Source of the DNA: Symbiodinium kawagutii
Lineage: Eukaryota > Sar > Dinophyceae > Suessiales > Symbiodiniaceae
Assembly: GCA_009767595.1 (NCBI GenBank)
Contig: VSDK01012283.1
Span: 562,794-626,793, forward strand
Length of the DNA stretch: 64,000 nt
Reading direction: 5' to 3'
Position numbers and translations under genes: made by a program. Position 1 is the stretch's first letter. Every line of letters begins with the position of its first letter. Under the pieces are notes generated by a model, which did not search any database, had not been told where the DNA came from, and saw nothing but the letters and a program-made list of their open reading frames with translations. Below are positions 1-9,866 of the stretch, in pieces.

Positions 1-399
1 GATTTTGGGTGGCAGGCGCAGCGCGGCAGGGGGATATTGGGGGGGGGGGGCGCAGCGCCTCCTCCCCGAAACGAAACCAAAGTACTTGAGGTTGGATCCT
101 GCAGCGTTGTGTGTATCGCGCTGCTCGCTTGCCCAACCCAACCAATCCAATGCACAACCAAGTCAGAATTTGGACCAAAAAGTGCATCAGAATCAACAGC
201 GGGAGCTGCGCGTACAACCTAGCGACGCGACATTGCACCCACGCACACAAATTAATTGCGCCAAATAAATTGCACAAATGAATTGCGCCCATGTACACAG
301 AGGACTAAGGGGCCAGAAGGCCAAAGGACCAAGAAAGCAGAGGACCAAAAGACCAAGGGAACAAAGGACCAAAGCACTAAGGACCAAAGCACTAAGGAA
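1..399. other. Non-coding start of window
   Basis: No exon is supported here. It contains a short G run near 40-50 and a purine-rich stretch at about 300-400 that repeats the words GGACCAAAG and AGGACCAA, leading into the CCTT tract. Confidence 0.5.
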
Positions 400-880
400 C
401 CAGCTATTTCTTCTCGCTTCCTTCGTTCCTTTCTTCCTTCCTTTCTTCGTTCCTTCGTTCCTTCCTTCCCCTCATTCCTTCCTTCCTTCCTTACTTCCTC
501 CCTTCCTTTCTTCCTTCCCTCCTTCCTTCCTCTCTTCCTTCCCTCTTTCCTTCCTTTCTTCCTTCCTGCCTTCCTTCCTTCCTTCCCTTCCCTTCCCTTC
601 CCTTCCTCCCTTCCATCATTTCCTTCCTTCCATCTTCCTTCTTTCCTTCCTTTCCTTCCCTCTTTCCTTCCTTTCTTCCTCCCTGCCTTCCTTCCTTCCT
701 TTCTTCCTTCCCTTCCTTCCCTTCCCTTCCTTCCTTCCTTCCCTTCCCTTCCCTTCCCTTCCCTTCCTTCCTTCCTTCCCTTCCCTTCCCTTCCTTCCTT
801 CCATCCTTTCCTTCCTTCCATCTTCCTTCCTTCCTTCCGTCCTTCCTTTCCTTCCTTCCTTCCTTCCTTCCCTCCGTGGA
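400..880. repeat. CCTT/CCCTT polypyrimidine tract
   Basis: About 480 bases of almost pure pyrimidine on the plus strand, built from CCTT, CCCTT and CTTT units with a few CAT interruptions. All frames on both strands stay open for 190-215 codons only because the repeat lacks stop codons; the Phe/Pro/Ser or Lys/Gly/Glu products are not proteins. The mirror-symmetric character could support triplex DNA. Confidence 0.95.
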
Positions 881-1296
881 CTGTTATCTTTTTGATGGTT
901 TAAATTATTTTTTGATGACTTAAATTATTTTTTGATGAAAATTAAGTCATTTTTTGATAGTCCTCCCATCCTCGGCACACTGCCAGCTGTGGCAAACTGC
1001 AAAGTTCATCGAATTTCCAATCTTTAAAAACTAATGGTGACGCCATGTTTAAGCGATGTTAAACCATTGTATGTACATAATGAAGGAAAGGATAGCCTTC
1101 ATATTACTACAACCCCAGCTTTCAAGTCGTGTACCGGGACAGGGGACAGATTCTCTTGGCTCTGATTTCGGGATGGGGGTGATTGTGACTTAGTCCGTAA
1201 GTCATCTGAAACAAGCTATATATGACTAACAAACATCTAAAATCAGCTATATGACTTGTTAATCATAGATATCATAGCTGACCATTCATGGATCAC
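881..1296. other. AT-rich intergenic stretch with short TTTTTGATG repeat
   Basis: The start (884-955) holds three to four imperfect copies of a roughly 24-bp unit containing TTTTTGATG and TTAAATTA. The rest has no frame with coding character. Confidence 0.5.
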
Positions 1297-1366
1297 CTGA
1301 TCTTCCGAGCCCCGGACCGTCCAGCCGCGGCTTCTTCGTCCGGTTGAATGACCGACATGGCTTCAA
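1297..1366 (-). CDS. Candidate internal exon, acidic/Ala-rich, unknown protein
   Basis: The reading begins after a CAG acceptor and encodes EAMSVIQPDEEAAAGRSG and a few further residues before the donor CAG|GTGATC. It starts with two bases of a split codon, which matches the single base left by the exon at 1787-1886, so the two can be joined in frame. The protein family is not recognised. It would be a downstream exon of the minus-strand gene that includes 2347-2956. Confidence 0.45.
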
Positions 1367-1786
1367 CTGGCATCGCAGCCGGACCAGTTCAGGCTGCCCA
1401 TGAAATGGCGGATCGACATCAGCCATGGTTGGCAACTAGCGATGGGTTTTTTCAGGGAAAAGATGGCTCAGGGAAAAGATGGCTCAGGAAACCAAAAACT
1501 TAGGAAAAACACAGTTCGTAGCGATGTTTCATCGTACACTGCGATGGAATCTATATCGAATTTTCTGTTACATGGCAGTGCCACTGCAGACCATCACAGT
1601 ACCCGGCAACAAATCCAAATTTCTTTTAGAACGTGTCATGGTGCATATTTACATGAGCCGAAGGCGTGCCTCGGCGTGTGTTTTTCAACAGTGGTGGTGT
1701 GAATTCTCGAGGCCCATGAACAAATATCTGACATGAACCCTTTGGCAGGGGATCGTTCCAATGGCTCCCTGAATGATTTCCAGAAC

Positions 1787-1886
1787 CACGGAGGTGGAAG
1801 GGAAGTTTCAAAATCAAGGCACCACTGTTGGGAACAACAAAGATCCGTTCGAGCTCAAGCTGCTGTGCTTCTGAGTCTTGAGATGC
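1787..1886 (-). CDS. Candidate internal exon, unknown protein
   Basis: The exon starts after CTCTGCAG and encodes ASQDSEAQQLELERIFVV then a hydrophobic/basic end (LILKLPFHLR) before the donor GTG|GTTCTG. Its end phase matches the exon at 1297-1366. A longer open frame surrounds it (1626-2066), so the borders could be wider. No family was recognised. Confidence 0.5.
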
Positions 1887-2346
1887 CTGCAGAGTCTTAA
1901 GGCTTACTGTAGATGCACTTTCCAAACACAGGAACTTTCCTAAAGCTAAGCAGGAGCTGGGGAAGCTACACTGGGGAGGCTGCCTGGTACGGAGACGAAC
2001 CTGCTGCCCGGTGTCGCTACCCGTCCCAACCCTGCGCAGTACCTCAAAATCGTGGCACATGGGCAATTACCCAAGACACCCTTAGGATCTCTTAGCATCC
2101 CTTATCATCCTTTTACTTTAAAAAACCATTTAAAAAACACATAAAGACTTGAAACCTTGGGCATTATCTTTGCCCTATCGGCACAGCCGTGAGGATGACT
2201 TGAGCACTTAGGGTGCACCCTAATCACTGGAGCCACCTGTTCCACACTCCTTCGCCATCCAGTGATGTTTAAGTGTCAGTCCCTTGGTTAGGAAATGCTT
2301 CAGCTCCACGGCTTCTCAATCAAATGGTGCAAGACTTGGGAATTAC

Positions 2347-2956
2347 CTTGGAATCACCACCTTTGCTTGGAATCTGGAGCTTGGTTTCATCACAAGCGAA
2401 ACCTCCCGGGTGCCTATTGCGACCTCTTGGCCACATCCAGCGGGTCGAAGCTTGTCGCTGCTAGGTTCGAACTGGGGCACCGTGGAGTCTTCTTGCATGA
2501 AACCGTCGATCCAGTTGTTCCACTGTCGTTCGTCCCAGAGCATGACATGGAAAGGCTCCAAGCTATTCGCCAGAAAGGAAAGTTGAAGATGAGCTAAACC
2601 GTCCACCAGCACTTCCGAACATCTCAAGCTTTCAGGCTGAAGATGCACAGACACTTTCAGTTGCGCGACGTCCCTGGCAGGCACAGCCGGACGGATGCGT
2701 AGCAGTTGGTTGAAATGCTGCCGAATGATTTCCTGCAAGTTGCTGGCATAGATACTCATCCTGTCCAGGAAGATTCCTCGCTCCGAAGCGCGGCGCATGC
2801 GCCACAGGATCACTTGGGCCATCACCAGGCGATAAAGGACCTGGAGCAACCAGGCGGCGATCAGCACGATCAGCAGGGCCACCCAAAGATTGTGGAGGCT
2901 CCAGGGGATCCCCTCCAAAGGCTCCAGGTTCATAGCGAAGTGGTGGGATGTGCTCA
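2347..2956 (-). CDS. Exon of a single-pass membrane protein, unknown family
   Basis: This is one of the longest credible exons, about 202 codons. It opens after an ATTTAG acceptor and ends at the donor AAG|GTAATT. Near its N-terminal side is a hydrophobic helix (LWVALLIVLIAAWLLQVLYR), followed by a basic segment (WRMRRASERG) and a soluble part of about 140 residues containing HVMLWDERQWNNWIDGF. The helix followed by Arg residues suggests a single-pass protein with the soluble part in the cytosol; that orientation is inference. The first Met in frame lies eight residues in (MNLEPLEG), so the true start may be there or in an upstream exon. I do not recognise the family. Confidence 0.6.
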
Positions 2957-3100
2957 CTAAATGCCACAGGCTCCCTCCTACCTTGGGCCAATTTTGCAGA
3001 AAATGCCCTTGAGAAACGCCCTTGAGAAGGCACGCTGGGCAAAACCAGCATTTATCTAGCCATGATTAAGCTTCGAGAGAATTTATCACCACCTTTCAGA

Positions 3101-3180
3101 AACCAGTCATCCTGATGAGTCATGGTATGTCATGCTTCACCTCCAAGTTCTTGGAAACCAGTCATCCTGGTCAGTCATGG
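3101..3180. repeat. Local duplication, about 53 bp apart
   Basis: The phrase GAAACCAGTCATCCTG followed by a GTCATGG-like end occurs twice, near 3100 and near 3154. It overlaps the 3' end of the exon at 3175-3281. Confidence 0.6.
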
Positions 3181-3281
3181 GCCTCGTTTTTGAAGCAAAT
3201 GCTCAAAGGATTCCGAAGCTCCTCCAAGCCACAACGGTGGATCCGAGTCCCCGGAAGTCGAGCCCGGAAATCTTTGGAAAC
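3175..3281 (-). CDS. Candidate C-terminal exon, unknown protein
   Basis: After a clean acceptor (CTACCTCCCCAG) the frame reads FQRFPGSTSGDSDPPLWLGG and then ASESFEHLLQKRGP before a TGA stop, 34 residues in all. This looks like the end of a minus-strand gene whose upstream exons may include 4500-4609 and 5209-5264. Phases of those exons do not join directly, so further exons are missing. No family was recognised. Confidence 0.5.
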
Positions 3282-3769
3282 CTGGGGAGGTAGGATTTTT
3301 TCCGGGGGGGGCTGAACCTGGCCACCTGGAATCCAGCGTATCAAGATTCAAATCCCCAATTTGCAGCGATTTGCCAGCTTGCTTGGTTATATCATCTACC
3401 AGGGGATATGGATACAGCCAACTGGCCGGTTTTTGTGGCCGCCTATTCATAAGAACAAACCGGCGTTATTGGTCATGGTTGTTGAACGGACTTGCCATGA
3501 TGGCAGTTCTGATAAAGCATTGATGTTTTTGGTTGTTGTTGGCTCTCACGTCATCCCGTTTTGAATTACTGTTAGCCATCCTTGGCTAGTACCCATATCT
3601 GTTAGCATTAGCTTTGATGACATCTAACCATCACTACACTACCAAGCATTGATTACTATATATAGTACTATTATTAACCGCCAGCAACACGGCTACGACG
3701 CGTGGATGACGCAAAGCGGTCCACTGAAAGGATGATGGGGCGAGAATCTGTCCGTCAGTTTCTGTGGAT

Positions 3770-4060
3770 ATCCTTCTGGTTGTGTATGTGTCTATATGAC
3801 CGCCTATCCATCTATCTGCCCATTGATCTACCGACCTATCCGCATATCTATCCACCTAATTATGCCTATCTATCTGTCTATCTAAGGTCCATCTTCTAGC
3901 CATCTATCCATCTAACACTCTATCTGTCTATCTACCTGCCTAGCTATCTACCTGCTTAAGTATCTACCTATCTGCCCATCTATCTATCTAGATAGCTGGC
4001 TATCTGTGTGCCTATCATTACCTATCTATCTATCTAGTCAGGCGGCTGTCTACCTACCTG
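3770..4060. repeat. Degenerate (CTAT)n microsatellite
   Basis: CTATCTAT/CTACCTAT words dominate, with many point changes. There is no coding frame of interest. Confidence 0.85.
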
Positions 4061-4173
4061 ATCAGCTGCTTGGGATCCCTGCGTTGGTGATCCCATGGTC
4101 AAATGGGACAAAGGTGGCAAACATTTAGAACAGCAGCATTAGCACCATGTTCACGACTCTTGATCATATTATA

Positions 4174-4206
4174 TATACATATGTATATATATATATATAT
4201 ATATAT
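4174..4206. repeat. (TA)n microsatellite
   Basis: Alternating TA run with a few ATGTAT interruptions. Confidence 0.85.
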
Positions 4207-4384
4207 GTATCCACCATAGACTTGCCACTATTAACCACCAATGGTCAGCAAGACCTTTTTTGGCTTCGACGTGAGCTGAGCAACAGGGAACTGATGGTGG
4301 TGGCAAGAAAGAAAATGATGATCACACGATATGGATGAAAATGAGAATCCCGCCCAGACAGCCGCGATGGTCATGAAGATTACG

Positions 4385-4387
4385 AAA

Positions 4388-4427
<40 letters not shown>

Positions 4428-4480
4428 CGACGACGATGATGACGACGATGATGATGACGACGATGATGACGATGATGGCG
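4385..4480. repeat. (GAT/GAC)n trinucleotide repeat
   Basis: About 30 triplets of GAT and GAC. On the minus strand it reads as a poly-Ser run fused to the exon at 4500-4609, but a donor lies before it, so it is probably intronic. Confidence 0.85.
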
Positions 4481-4499
4481 CCATCCCCCCGCAGATGAC

Positions 4500-4609
4500 C
4501 AAAATGCCGATGCCGACGCCGGTTCCGAAGCAGTCCTCTACGCTCAGCCGCATCAGTCCGGTGAAGCTGTGCGCCAAGAAGTCCTGATGGCAGGCCATGA
4601 CCGTGCGAG
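4500..4609 (-). CDS. Candidate internal exon, unknown protein
   Basis: The exon opens after the acceptor GACCACAG and encodes RTVMACHQDFLAHSFTGLM then RLSVEDCFGTGVGIGIL before the donor TTTTG|GTCATC. It is GC-rich compared with its surroundings, and the end is glycine/isoleucine-rich and could be a membrane turn. The family is not recognised. If the donor is not used, the frame runs into the trinucleotide repeat as poly-Ser, which I consider unlikely. Confidence 0.4.
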
Positions 4610-4628
4610 CTGTGGTCCAGGGCCTTGG

Positions 4629-4704
4629 TTGATGGTGGCCATGGTGGCCTTGATGGTGGCCTTGATGGTGGCCTTGATGGTGGCCTTGATGGTGGCCTTG
4701 ATGG
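4629..4704. repeat. 12-bp minisatellite (GATGGTGGCCTT)
   Basis: About six tandem copies of GATGGTGGCCTT, the first slightly diverged. Confidence 0.95.
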
Positions 4705-4737
4705 TCTTGTTAAGTGAATAGTTAGCTATTTCTCGTG

Positions 4738-4875
4738 AAGGAAAATGATTGATTACTGCATGTTACTTGTTTTTAACAGCGATTTTTAGTGCAGGAAAAT
4801 GATTCATCACTGCATGTTATTTTTCAATAGGGATTGTTAGTGCAGGAAAATGCTTGATTACTGCATGTTACTACC
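4738..4875. repeat. Three-copy tandem repeat, unit about 52 bp
   Basis: The phrase AGGAAAATGATTGATTACTG followed by CATGTTA recurs at about 4739, 4793 and 4844 with a spacer of TTTTTA-rich sequence. It is non-coding. Confidence 0.8.
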
Positions 4876-5208
4876 GGTTGATACTGGCTAATTGATTGAT
4901 CATGGTTGAGGATGATTGATCATGGGCAATTAGTTCTCAAAGGATGGTTGTAGAAGGTCAATTGAGCAGGCTAACACTGTGGCTGACACTTAAACTGAGC
5001 CTGTTGACCCCGCCTGGCCCCGATCTACCTCCACTCTTGCCTGCAGGAAGACACATCAGGAGCTGAAAATCTGAAGACCTGAGACCTTGCCTACATTCCA
5101 TATTCCATGTTTAAAAATGGGTCCTGAAATTCCAAGTTGCACCCTAGAGGATGAAGCCCCTGTCTGGGAACCGGGTGTGACTGGCCATGGGTCGTCAGCC
5201 GCATTTAC

Positions 5209-5264
5209 GTCATCGTCGCACCTTCCTGTCCTTCTTCTCTGGGGGCAGAAGGTCCCTGCAAATC
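5209..5264 (-). CDS. Candidate short exon, unknown protein
   Basis: After the acceptor GCGCCGAG the frame encodes DLQGPSAPREEGQEGATM and ends at a good donor, AC|GTAAAT. It is hydrophilic and GC-rich. It could be an upstream exon of the minus-strand gene ending at 3175; the phases do not prove this. Confidence 0.4.
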
Positions 5265-6300
5265 CTCGGCGCCCCATACCATGAACTGTCGCGAAGCCAT
5301 CGGCCGTGTACATCACAAGTTGGCAAACCAAAGGTTAATAGAATAAACCAATGACCAATGACCAATTATACGGCCCATAATTCACGAATGACTAATGATA
5401 TGGCCCGTACTTTCATCATATCTTATCAATAATAGTGAATTTTACATTATTTGAAATCCACGGCCACAGCAACAAGCAGTGCCTCCCCTTTTGGCCAACG
5501 CCACGGCTTATAAAAACAGTACCCCAATAGCTGTGGACCAACACTCGGCTGCAATCGCAGACTGTGGCGCTGACCGGAGCCTCTCATCTAGAGACAAAGT
5601 GCCGTAGACCTTGATTTGTAGAGGGTCATGTGACATGGCTCACATCCAAGACTTCTTGCAATTGCTGAGTGGTGAAGGGATAGTTGATAATGGATAGCTA
5701 ATTGTGAGGTGTTTTTGTGCGCAAGGTTTCTCAACAGTAGGCCCATAACCAACCCAGAATACATGAATGCACAATAGGTAAGTTCCAGCAAATATGAGGA
5801 ATACCCAAGGCCTAACAACCTATGGTAAAAGATATTTATATTTAAATTTGAGAATGATATGGCACATACATGTACATACAATTTTGATGTGCGTAAATAT
5901 TGATATTAATTTATCTATTTATTTATCTATTTATCTATCTCTTTATTTATCTATTTATCTAATAATTTATTTATTCATTCATTTATTTGCTTGTATATAT
6001 ATATATATATACATATCTGTGTGTGTGTGTCTGTGTGTGTGACGTCAATATGGCACTGGTTGCTCATTGTAGTGGGTGACGGGCCTACCTTCTCACAGCT
6101 GTCTCTAACTTGTTTGCGCATGGCATGCGCCAAGGTTTCAGCTCGGGCCAAGCTACACGCCGCAGCAGTGCGCGCCCACAAAGCAGCTCATCCTGGTCCC
6201 AGCTGCACAAGCTGAACCTAACCGAACTATCTTGATATTTGCATAGCTTTCCCAAGATTGACCCAACGGGTCCAAGGCTTATCTTTTCTATCTTCTGTTG
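5265..6300. other. Intergenic stretch with ATTTATC, TA and GT repeats
   Basis: Holds a degenerate ATTTATCT repeat (about 5905-5990), a TA run (5996-6013) and a short GT run (6018-6040). A possible plus-strand exon at about 6101-6215 (after TTCTCACAG, Ala/Arg-rich) is too weak to annotate separately. Confidence 0.5.
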
Positions 6301-6572
6301 ACATCTTCATCCTGTGACCAGCAGCATGGCTCCTCCTGTTTGCAGGCAGCGGCCTTACACCAGGCTTCACAGCTACCTGCCCCAGACATCGGCAGAGAGT
6401 GGGCTGCAGTGCATGCGGTTCGCTGTGTGGATTGCTGCTGCACCTTCTAGGAGGGACTTCAAACGGCCCATCAGCATCTTTGGCAGCTCTGGCTTTTCCC
6501 AGTCTAACCTCGGACGTGGTTCAGAATTTGAGAGTGACCATTGCAGGAAGCTTGGGCAGCATGACCTTGCAG

Positions 6573-6807
6573 AATTGTCAAGCGACGGGGGTGTTCAAGA
6601 CTGCTTCGGCAAAGTAGATTTCACATCAACTGGGCACCAAGCATTGCCAAGCCATCCAATCATGGCTCGATTATCGTTGGAACCCGGGGCAGCGTTGCTG
6701 TGCTCAGCTCCATTGAAGCTCTCCCCAACAAGGCTCCCCTGCAGCGGCGCCACAGACGCAAGGTCCCGAAGGCGCAGAAGCCCACTCTGCCTGCAGCAAT
6801 GCTTTGA
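6573..6807 (+). CDS. Candidate exon or gene end, plus strand, unknown protein
   Basis: After a CCTTGCAG acceptor one frame encodes 77 residues including FHINWAPSIAKPSNHG, SIIVGTRGSVAVLSS and a basic end (QRRHRRKVPKAQKP), stopping at TGA. The upstream DNA (6314-6617) is also open in the other two plus frames, one with a plausible MAPPVCRQRPYTRL start, so the gene may start there and the exon limits are uncertain. No family was recognised. It is probably the first block of a plus-strand gene continuing with exons at 7034, 7433, 7619, 7769, 8111 and 9581. Confidence 0.4.
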
Positions 6808-6879
6808 TTTCCATAGACGTAGCAAAGGATGCAAAAGAAACAGAACTGGTTGAAGAAAGGAAAGAAATGGAAAGAGATG

Positions 6880-6990
6880 GAAGGAGATGGAAGGAGATGG
6901 CAGGAGGAAAGAGAGGAAAAGAGTAGACCGAAAAAGAAAAGAGAGAGAGAGAGAGAATAAACGGAGAAAAAACTGTTCTTGATCCTCCAT
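6880..6990. repeat. Purine-rich GGAGATGGA / GAGAGA tract
   Basis: Short purine-only stretch with GATGGAAGGA repeats and a GAGAGA run. Confidence 0.7.
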
Positions 6991-7033
6991 CCATCTCCAT
7001 CCTACAGGTACTTGAACTTGAGATCTTGAGCAG

Positions 7034-7200
7034 GTACGGAGGAGAGAGAAAGCAGTGCTGAGGGAAAGATGACGTTGGTCCTGAGGCTGCAGCAACCTTT
7101 TGGTGAAGGCTTCCTCGAAATCCTCTACGACAACCTGAGCATTGCCACATCCAACACTGCCCCCAGATTGCGACAGGAGCCCACTAGTTGCCTCCACTGA
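7034..7200 (+). CDS. Candidate exon, plus strand, unknown protein
   Basis: The frame after CTTGAGCAG reads TEERESSAEGKMTLVLRLQQ then PFGEGFLEILYDNLS and continues to a TGA, 54 residues. An alternative start is the internal Met (MTLVLRLQQP). An acidic, soluble sequence of normal amino-acid balance, unlike the antisense frames, supports plus-strand coding. The family is not recognised. Confidence 0.45.
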
Positions 7201-7432
7201 AACCCTGCAGTTATCATCCGCACCTGAAACACCATGTGGAATCATCGAATTTTCAAAATTGCCAGCTGGAGCTCTGTTGGACATTGGATCTTTCTTTAGT
7301 ACTGCTCATTGCGTTGCTACCAGCCAGCCTTAGAAAGGCTATTCCAAGAAGAATTAGTTGCATAATATGAGTCACCTCGATTTAGGAGCATGAACTCTTT
7401 GGTGGCCACGACTCTCACATTTCATCGCTCAG

Positions 7433-7604
7433 GATGGTGGACTTGAACGGCAAGGGTGACAAACCAAAGTCGTCACATTGTTTGATGATGCGCCAAGTCA
7501 TGTTGAAAACCTGGCCATCTTGGAAGATTGGCACATCTAAGGGAGGAGACTGGCCTGCATATTGGCAGGACATGACTCTTAGTGGCACGACTCGCAGCTT
7601 TTAA
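7433..7604 (+). CDS. Candidate exon, plus strand, unknown protein
   Basis: After CATCGCTCAG the frame reads MVDLNGKGDKPKSSHCLMM and ends in a WQDMTLSGTTRSF-stop, 56 residues. A donor AAGG|GTGACA inside would shorten it to the first few codons. The DLNGKGD string resembles half of a calcium-binding loop, but there is no full EF-hand. It is one of a run of plus-strand exons. Confidence 0.4.
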
Positions 7605-7618
7605 TGAGCTCCAAACAG

Positions 7619-7710
7619 GCAAGACTGAAGCCGTTGAGGTCTCCCTCGGAGGCTGGCAGGGAGGGCTGTGGTCTGCGGAAGGCTTCTTTGTTGCTACCTC
7701 ACATCCTTAG
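7619..7710 (+). CDS. Candidate exon, plus strand, Gly/Trp-rich
   Basis: After CTCCAAACAG the frame encodes KTEAVEVSLGGWQGGLWSAE then GFFVATSHP and a TAG stop. The GGxxGGLWxxEGFFVAT pattern is reminiscent of beta-strand proteins such as the AIM24 family, but the match is too short to assign. It fits the plus-strand exon series. Confidence 0.45.
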
Positions 7711-7768
7711 GGGGTGAAATCTCCTCTCCCAAATCCGACTAAGGATACTTAGGTGAAGGTTTCTGCAG

Positions 7769-7871
7769 GGAGCGGCCCCCTTCCACATGCACTCCCTCTT
7801 GGGGGTCCCGACGCAGCACCGGAATTCGGATCAGACCTGTGCTCGTCGTTGGTCCTCAGCAGAGTCACCAG
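7769..7871 (+). CDS. Candidate exon, plus strand, unknown protein
   Basis: Opens after a good acceptor (GGTTTCTGCAG), encodes GAAPFHMHSLLGVPTQHRNS then DQTCARRWSSAESP, and ends at the donor CCAG|GTTGAT. No family was recognised. Confidence 0.4.
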
Positions 7872-8110
7872 GTTGATGTTCACTTACGCTCAACATAAGG
7901 GTTGGGCCCATGAAAGCGGACCAGGCGTCCTCAAATGCCTGGCTTGAAAAAGTGAAATCCATACAGCACTGTTGATCTATCCATCAACGTTTGGGCAGAA
8001 CATTCGGTGATCCGCTCCAATCCTTGCTGCCGTTAGTTGGCATGCCCATGCCCAAAGGTTGACTACAGTATGTACTGTATAGGGTAGACACAACTAGAAG
8101 CTTCCTCCAG

Positions 8111-8239
8111 ATCCTTGAAGAACGTAGCTTGCAGCTAAGGCCTGCGCGGCAATCGCTCGCCGTTGACATCTCGGGCTATGACATGGCGCGGGCCTCAGTC
8201 CGCGGCCACGCAGCGAGCGACGAAGTCTTCAACAGCCGG
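8111..8239 (+). CDS. Candidate internal exon, plus strand, unknown protein
   Basis: Exactly 43 codons lie between the acceptor CTTCCTCCAG and the donor CCGG|GTAAAT, reading ILEERSLQLRPARQSLAVDI then SGYDMARASVRGHAASDEVF. It is the most clearly bounded exon of the plus-strand series (phase 0 at both ends). The family is not recognised. Confidence 0.5.
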
Positions 8240-8624
8240 GTAAATAGATCTGCCAAGCATTGGTTCTTCCAACTTTGGCTCACTCTGATCTTCAGAATGC
8301 CTTGGAATAGAAGCAAGAAACTCAATCTTTATACATATAAAAAAAAACATCTAAAGAAACAGAATGACCGCCTCACAGTGTTTACTTGGTCTCTATGCAC
8401 TGGGCACCCCAGCATGCTCTCCGAAGCTTCATCCCTGGCCTCGATTTGACACTGCACTCTTGCTACTGCATCTTGGTGCTTCGGGCTGAGCCTTGGAAAA
8501 TCTAGCCTTCGGGGCAAGGCAGGGCTGGTGGCATAACTATATATAGATTAATTATAAAAGTGAAATACCATGAGATACCATGAGATAACATCGGAGATCG
8601 CAATTCATAAGCCGACCAGCTGTC

Positions 8625-8904
8625 TCACTGGGATTGGAGAGTAGCATTCCTATCATTCTTACCTAGTTGGTGCTTTCACCCCCTATGAAAAATATGAGTC
8701 AACCAACCAGTGGTTCATGATTACTATAGAAAATTAAAAAAATGAAACCACCAACCAATTGCTATGTGTCGTTCTTCGGTGGCCATGAATTTGCATGAAA
8801 GGTGTCGAAAGTTCATCTCATTGGCACCCTGGAGATCCACGACATGTCGAGCTGCTCTGATGCCAAGCTCATCTCCAGCATCGGGGTTTGATGCATCACA
8901 GGGT
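8625..8904 (-). CDS. Two-exon gene end interrupted by a repeat-derived intron
   Basis: The first exon (8756-8904) follows GGTGCAG and reads PCDASNPDAGDELGIRAARH then VVDLQGANEMNFRHLS, ending ATEERHIAI plus one base at CAATTG|GTTGGTGG. The GT belongs to the terminal inverted repeat of the element at 8663-8755. Removing that 93-nt element joins the frame to a last exon (8625-8662) that adds GKNDRNATLQSQ and a TGA stop. The product is unrecognised. The gene lies opposite to, and within a gap of, the plus-strand exon series, so one of the two models may be wrong. Confidence 0.45.
8663..8755 (-). mobile_element. Introner-like element, family A (GT...AG)
   Basis: Its ends are inverted repeats: TTGGTTGGTGGTTTCATT on one side and GGTGAAAGCACCAACTAG on the other. 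Read on the minus strand it begins GT and ends AG, and both ends coincide with exon edges. The internal phrase AAAATATGAGTCAACCAACC is shared with copies at 38702-38810 and, in diverged form, 44510-44606. Flanking target duplication is not obvious. Confidence 0.65.
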
Positions 8905-9580
8905 CTGCACCTGGTCCACAAAGATCAATCAAGCATCGAAGCATATCAAAGCAATGAACCTCAACATCCTCAACCACTCAATGGTTTCTCAAGTCACGGG
9001 GCTACCCCCAAATCATCCAATATCACTATGTACTACTATTACCGTAGCAATAAACCAGCTATTTCAGCTAACATGAGTCATTGGCAGTACTAAACCAACC
9101 AGTTTTTGGGGGCCCCCCATTCTCTTGAGACACTACCACTTGGAGGCGTAGAGAAAACCCACAGGGTACGACACCACGCCGCACCATAGCTCTCCACCCC
9201 TACGGCTTCCCCGTGGAGAGACAACCACAGCACTGATGCTCAGCGTCCAACTCGTAGGCTGCGTCTCGGGGCTGTCCGGGGCACCTGGCACCATTTGGAG
9301 CCCACATGAGCCCAGATGAGCCCAGCCTTTGAAAAGATCCTTGTAATAATTCAATGGCTGCGCATGATGCTCTCAGATTGGCTTAACGAAATGGGATCCC
9401 TGGCATGACCGGCCCTTGCTTGGTTCGGGATACTCATTAACTGCGAAGTGATGTGGTAGAATCAGCAATACTCCATGAACCCTACTATGCGCTATCTATA
9501 CTGAGGGGCTTCTTCCATGACTCAGCTGCGATCACCCTCACTCCGATCTCTGCCGCAGCCTCCTTGTGAGTTATCTTCAG

Positions 9581-9671
9581 GAGCGTCGCTGTGCGAGCCT
9601 AGATGTAGAATCTCGATCAAGGCGTGCAGAACGTGCACATCTCAATGTGTTCAAGACAAGAGGCAGCCAAG
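9581..9671 (+). CDS. Candidate exon, Arg/Ser-rich, plus strand
   Basis: Starts after GTTATCTTCAG, encodes ERRCASLDVESRSRRAERAH then LNVFKTRGSQ, and ends at the donor AAG|GTAGAC. It may be the last seen exon of the plus-strand gene of 6.5-9.7 kb. No family was recognised. Confidence 0.4.
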
Positions 9672-9826
9672 GTAGACAAAGAAATCCAGGAACGAAAAGG
9701 AAAAACAATGAAAAATATCATCTGCACTTTAAAAATGCACAAAAATGTTTCAAAGATATCAAAATCCATCCCCCGTGTGGGGAGCACCTGGCACTGTCTG
9801 AGTTCATCCAATGCAGCTTAGCCCAC

Positions 9827-9866
9827 CTTTGGAGAAGCCTTTGCCTCCTTTGCCTCGTCCATGCGC
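9827..9866 (-). CDS. Candidate short first exon (MDEAKEAKASPK)
   Basis: An AG acceptor (GGATTCCAG) lies four bases before an ATG, and the frame MDEAKEAKASPK ends at a clean donor AAG|GTGGGC. An acceptor so close to a start codon would suit spliced-leader trans-splicing. It is short, so chance is possible. Confidence 0.35.

Noticed and set aside
252..903. Frames of 190-215 codons on both strands
   Set aside because: They follow the CCTT tract and contain only repeat-derived residues.
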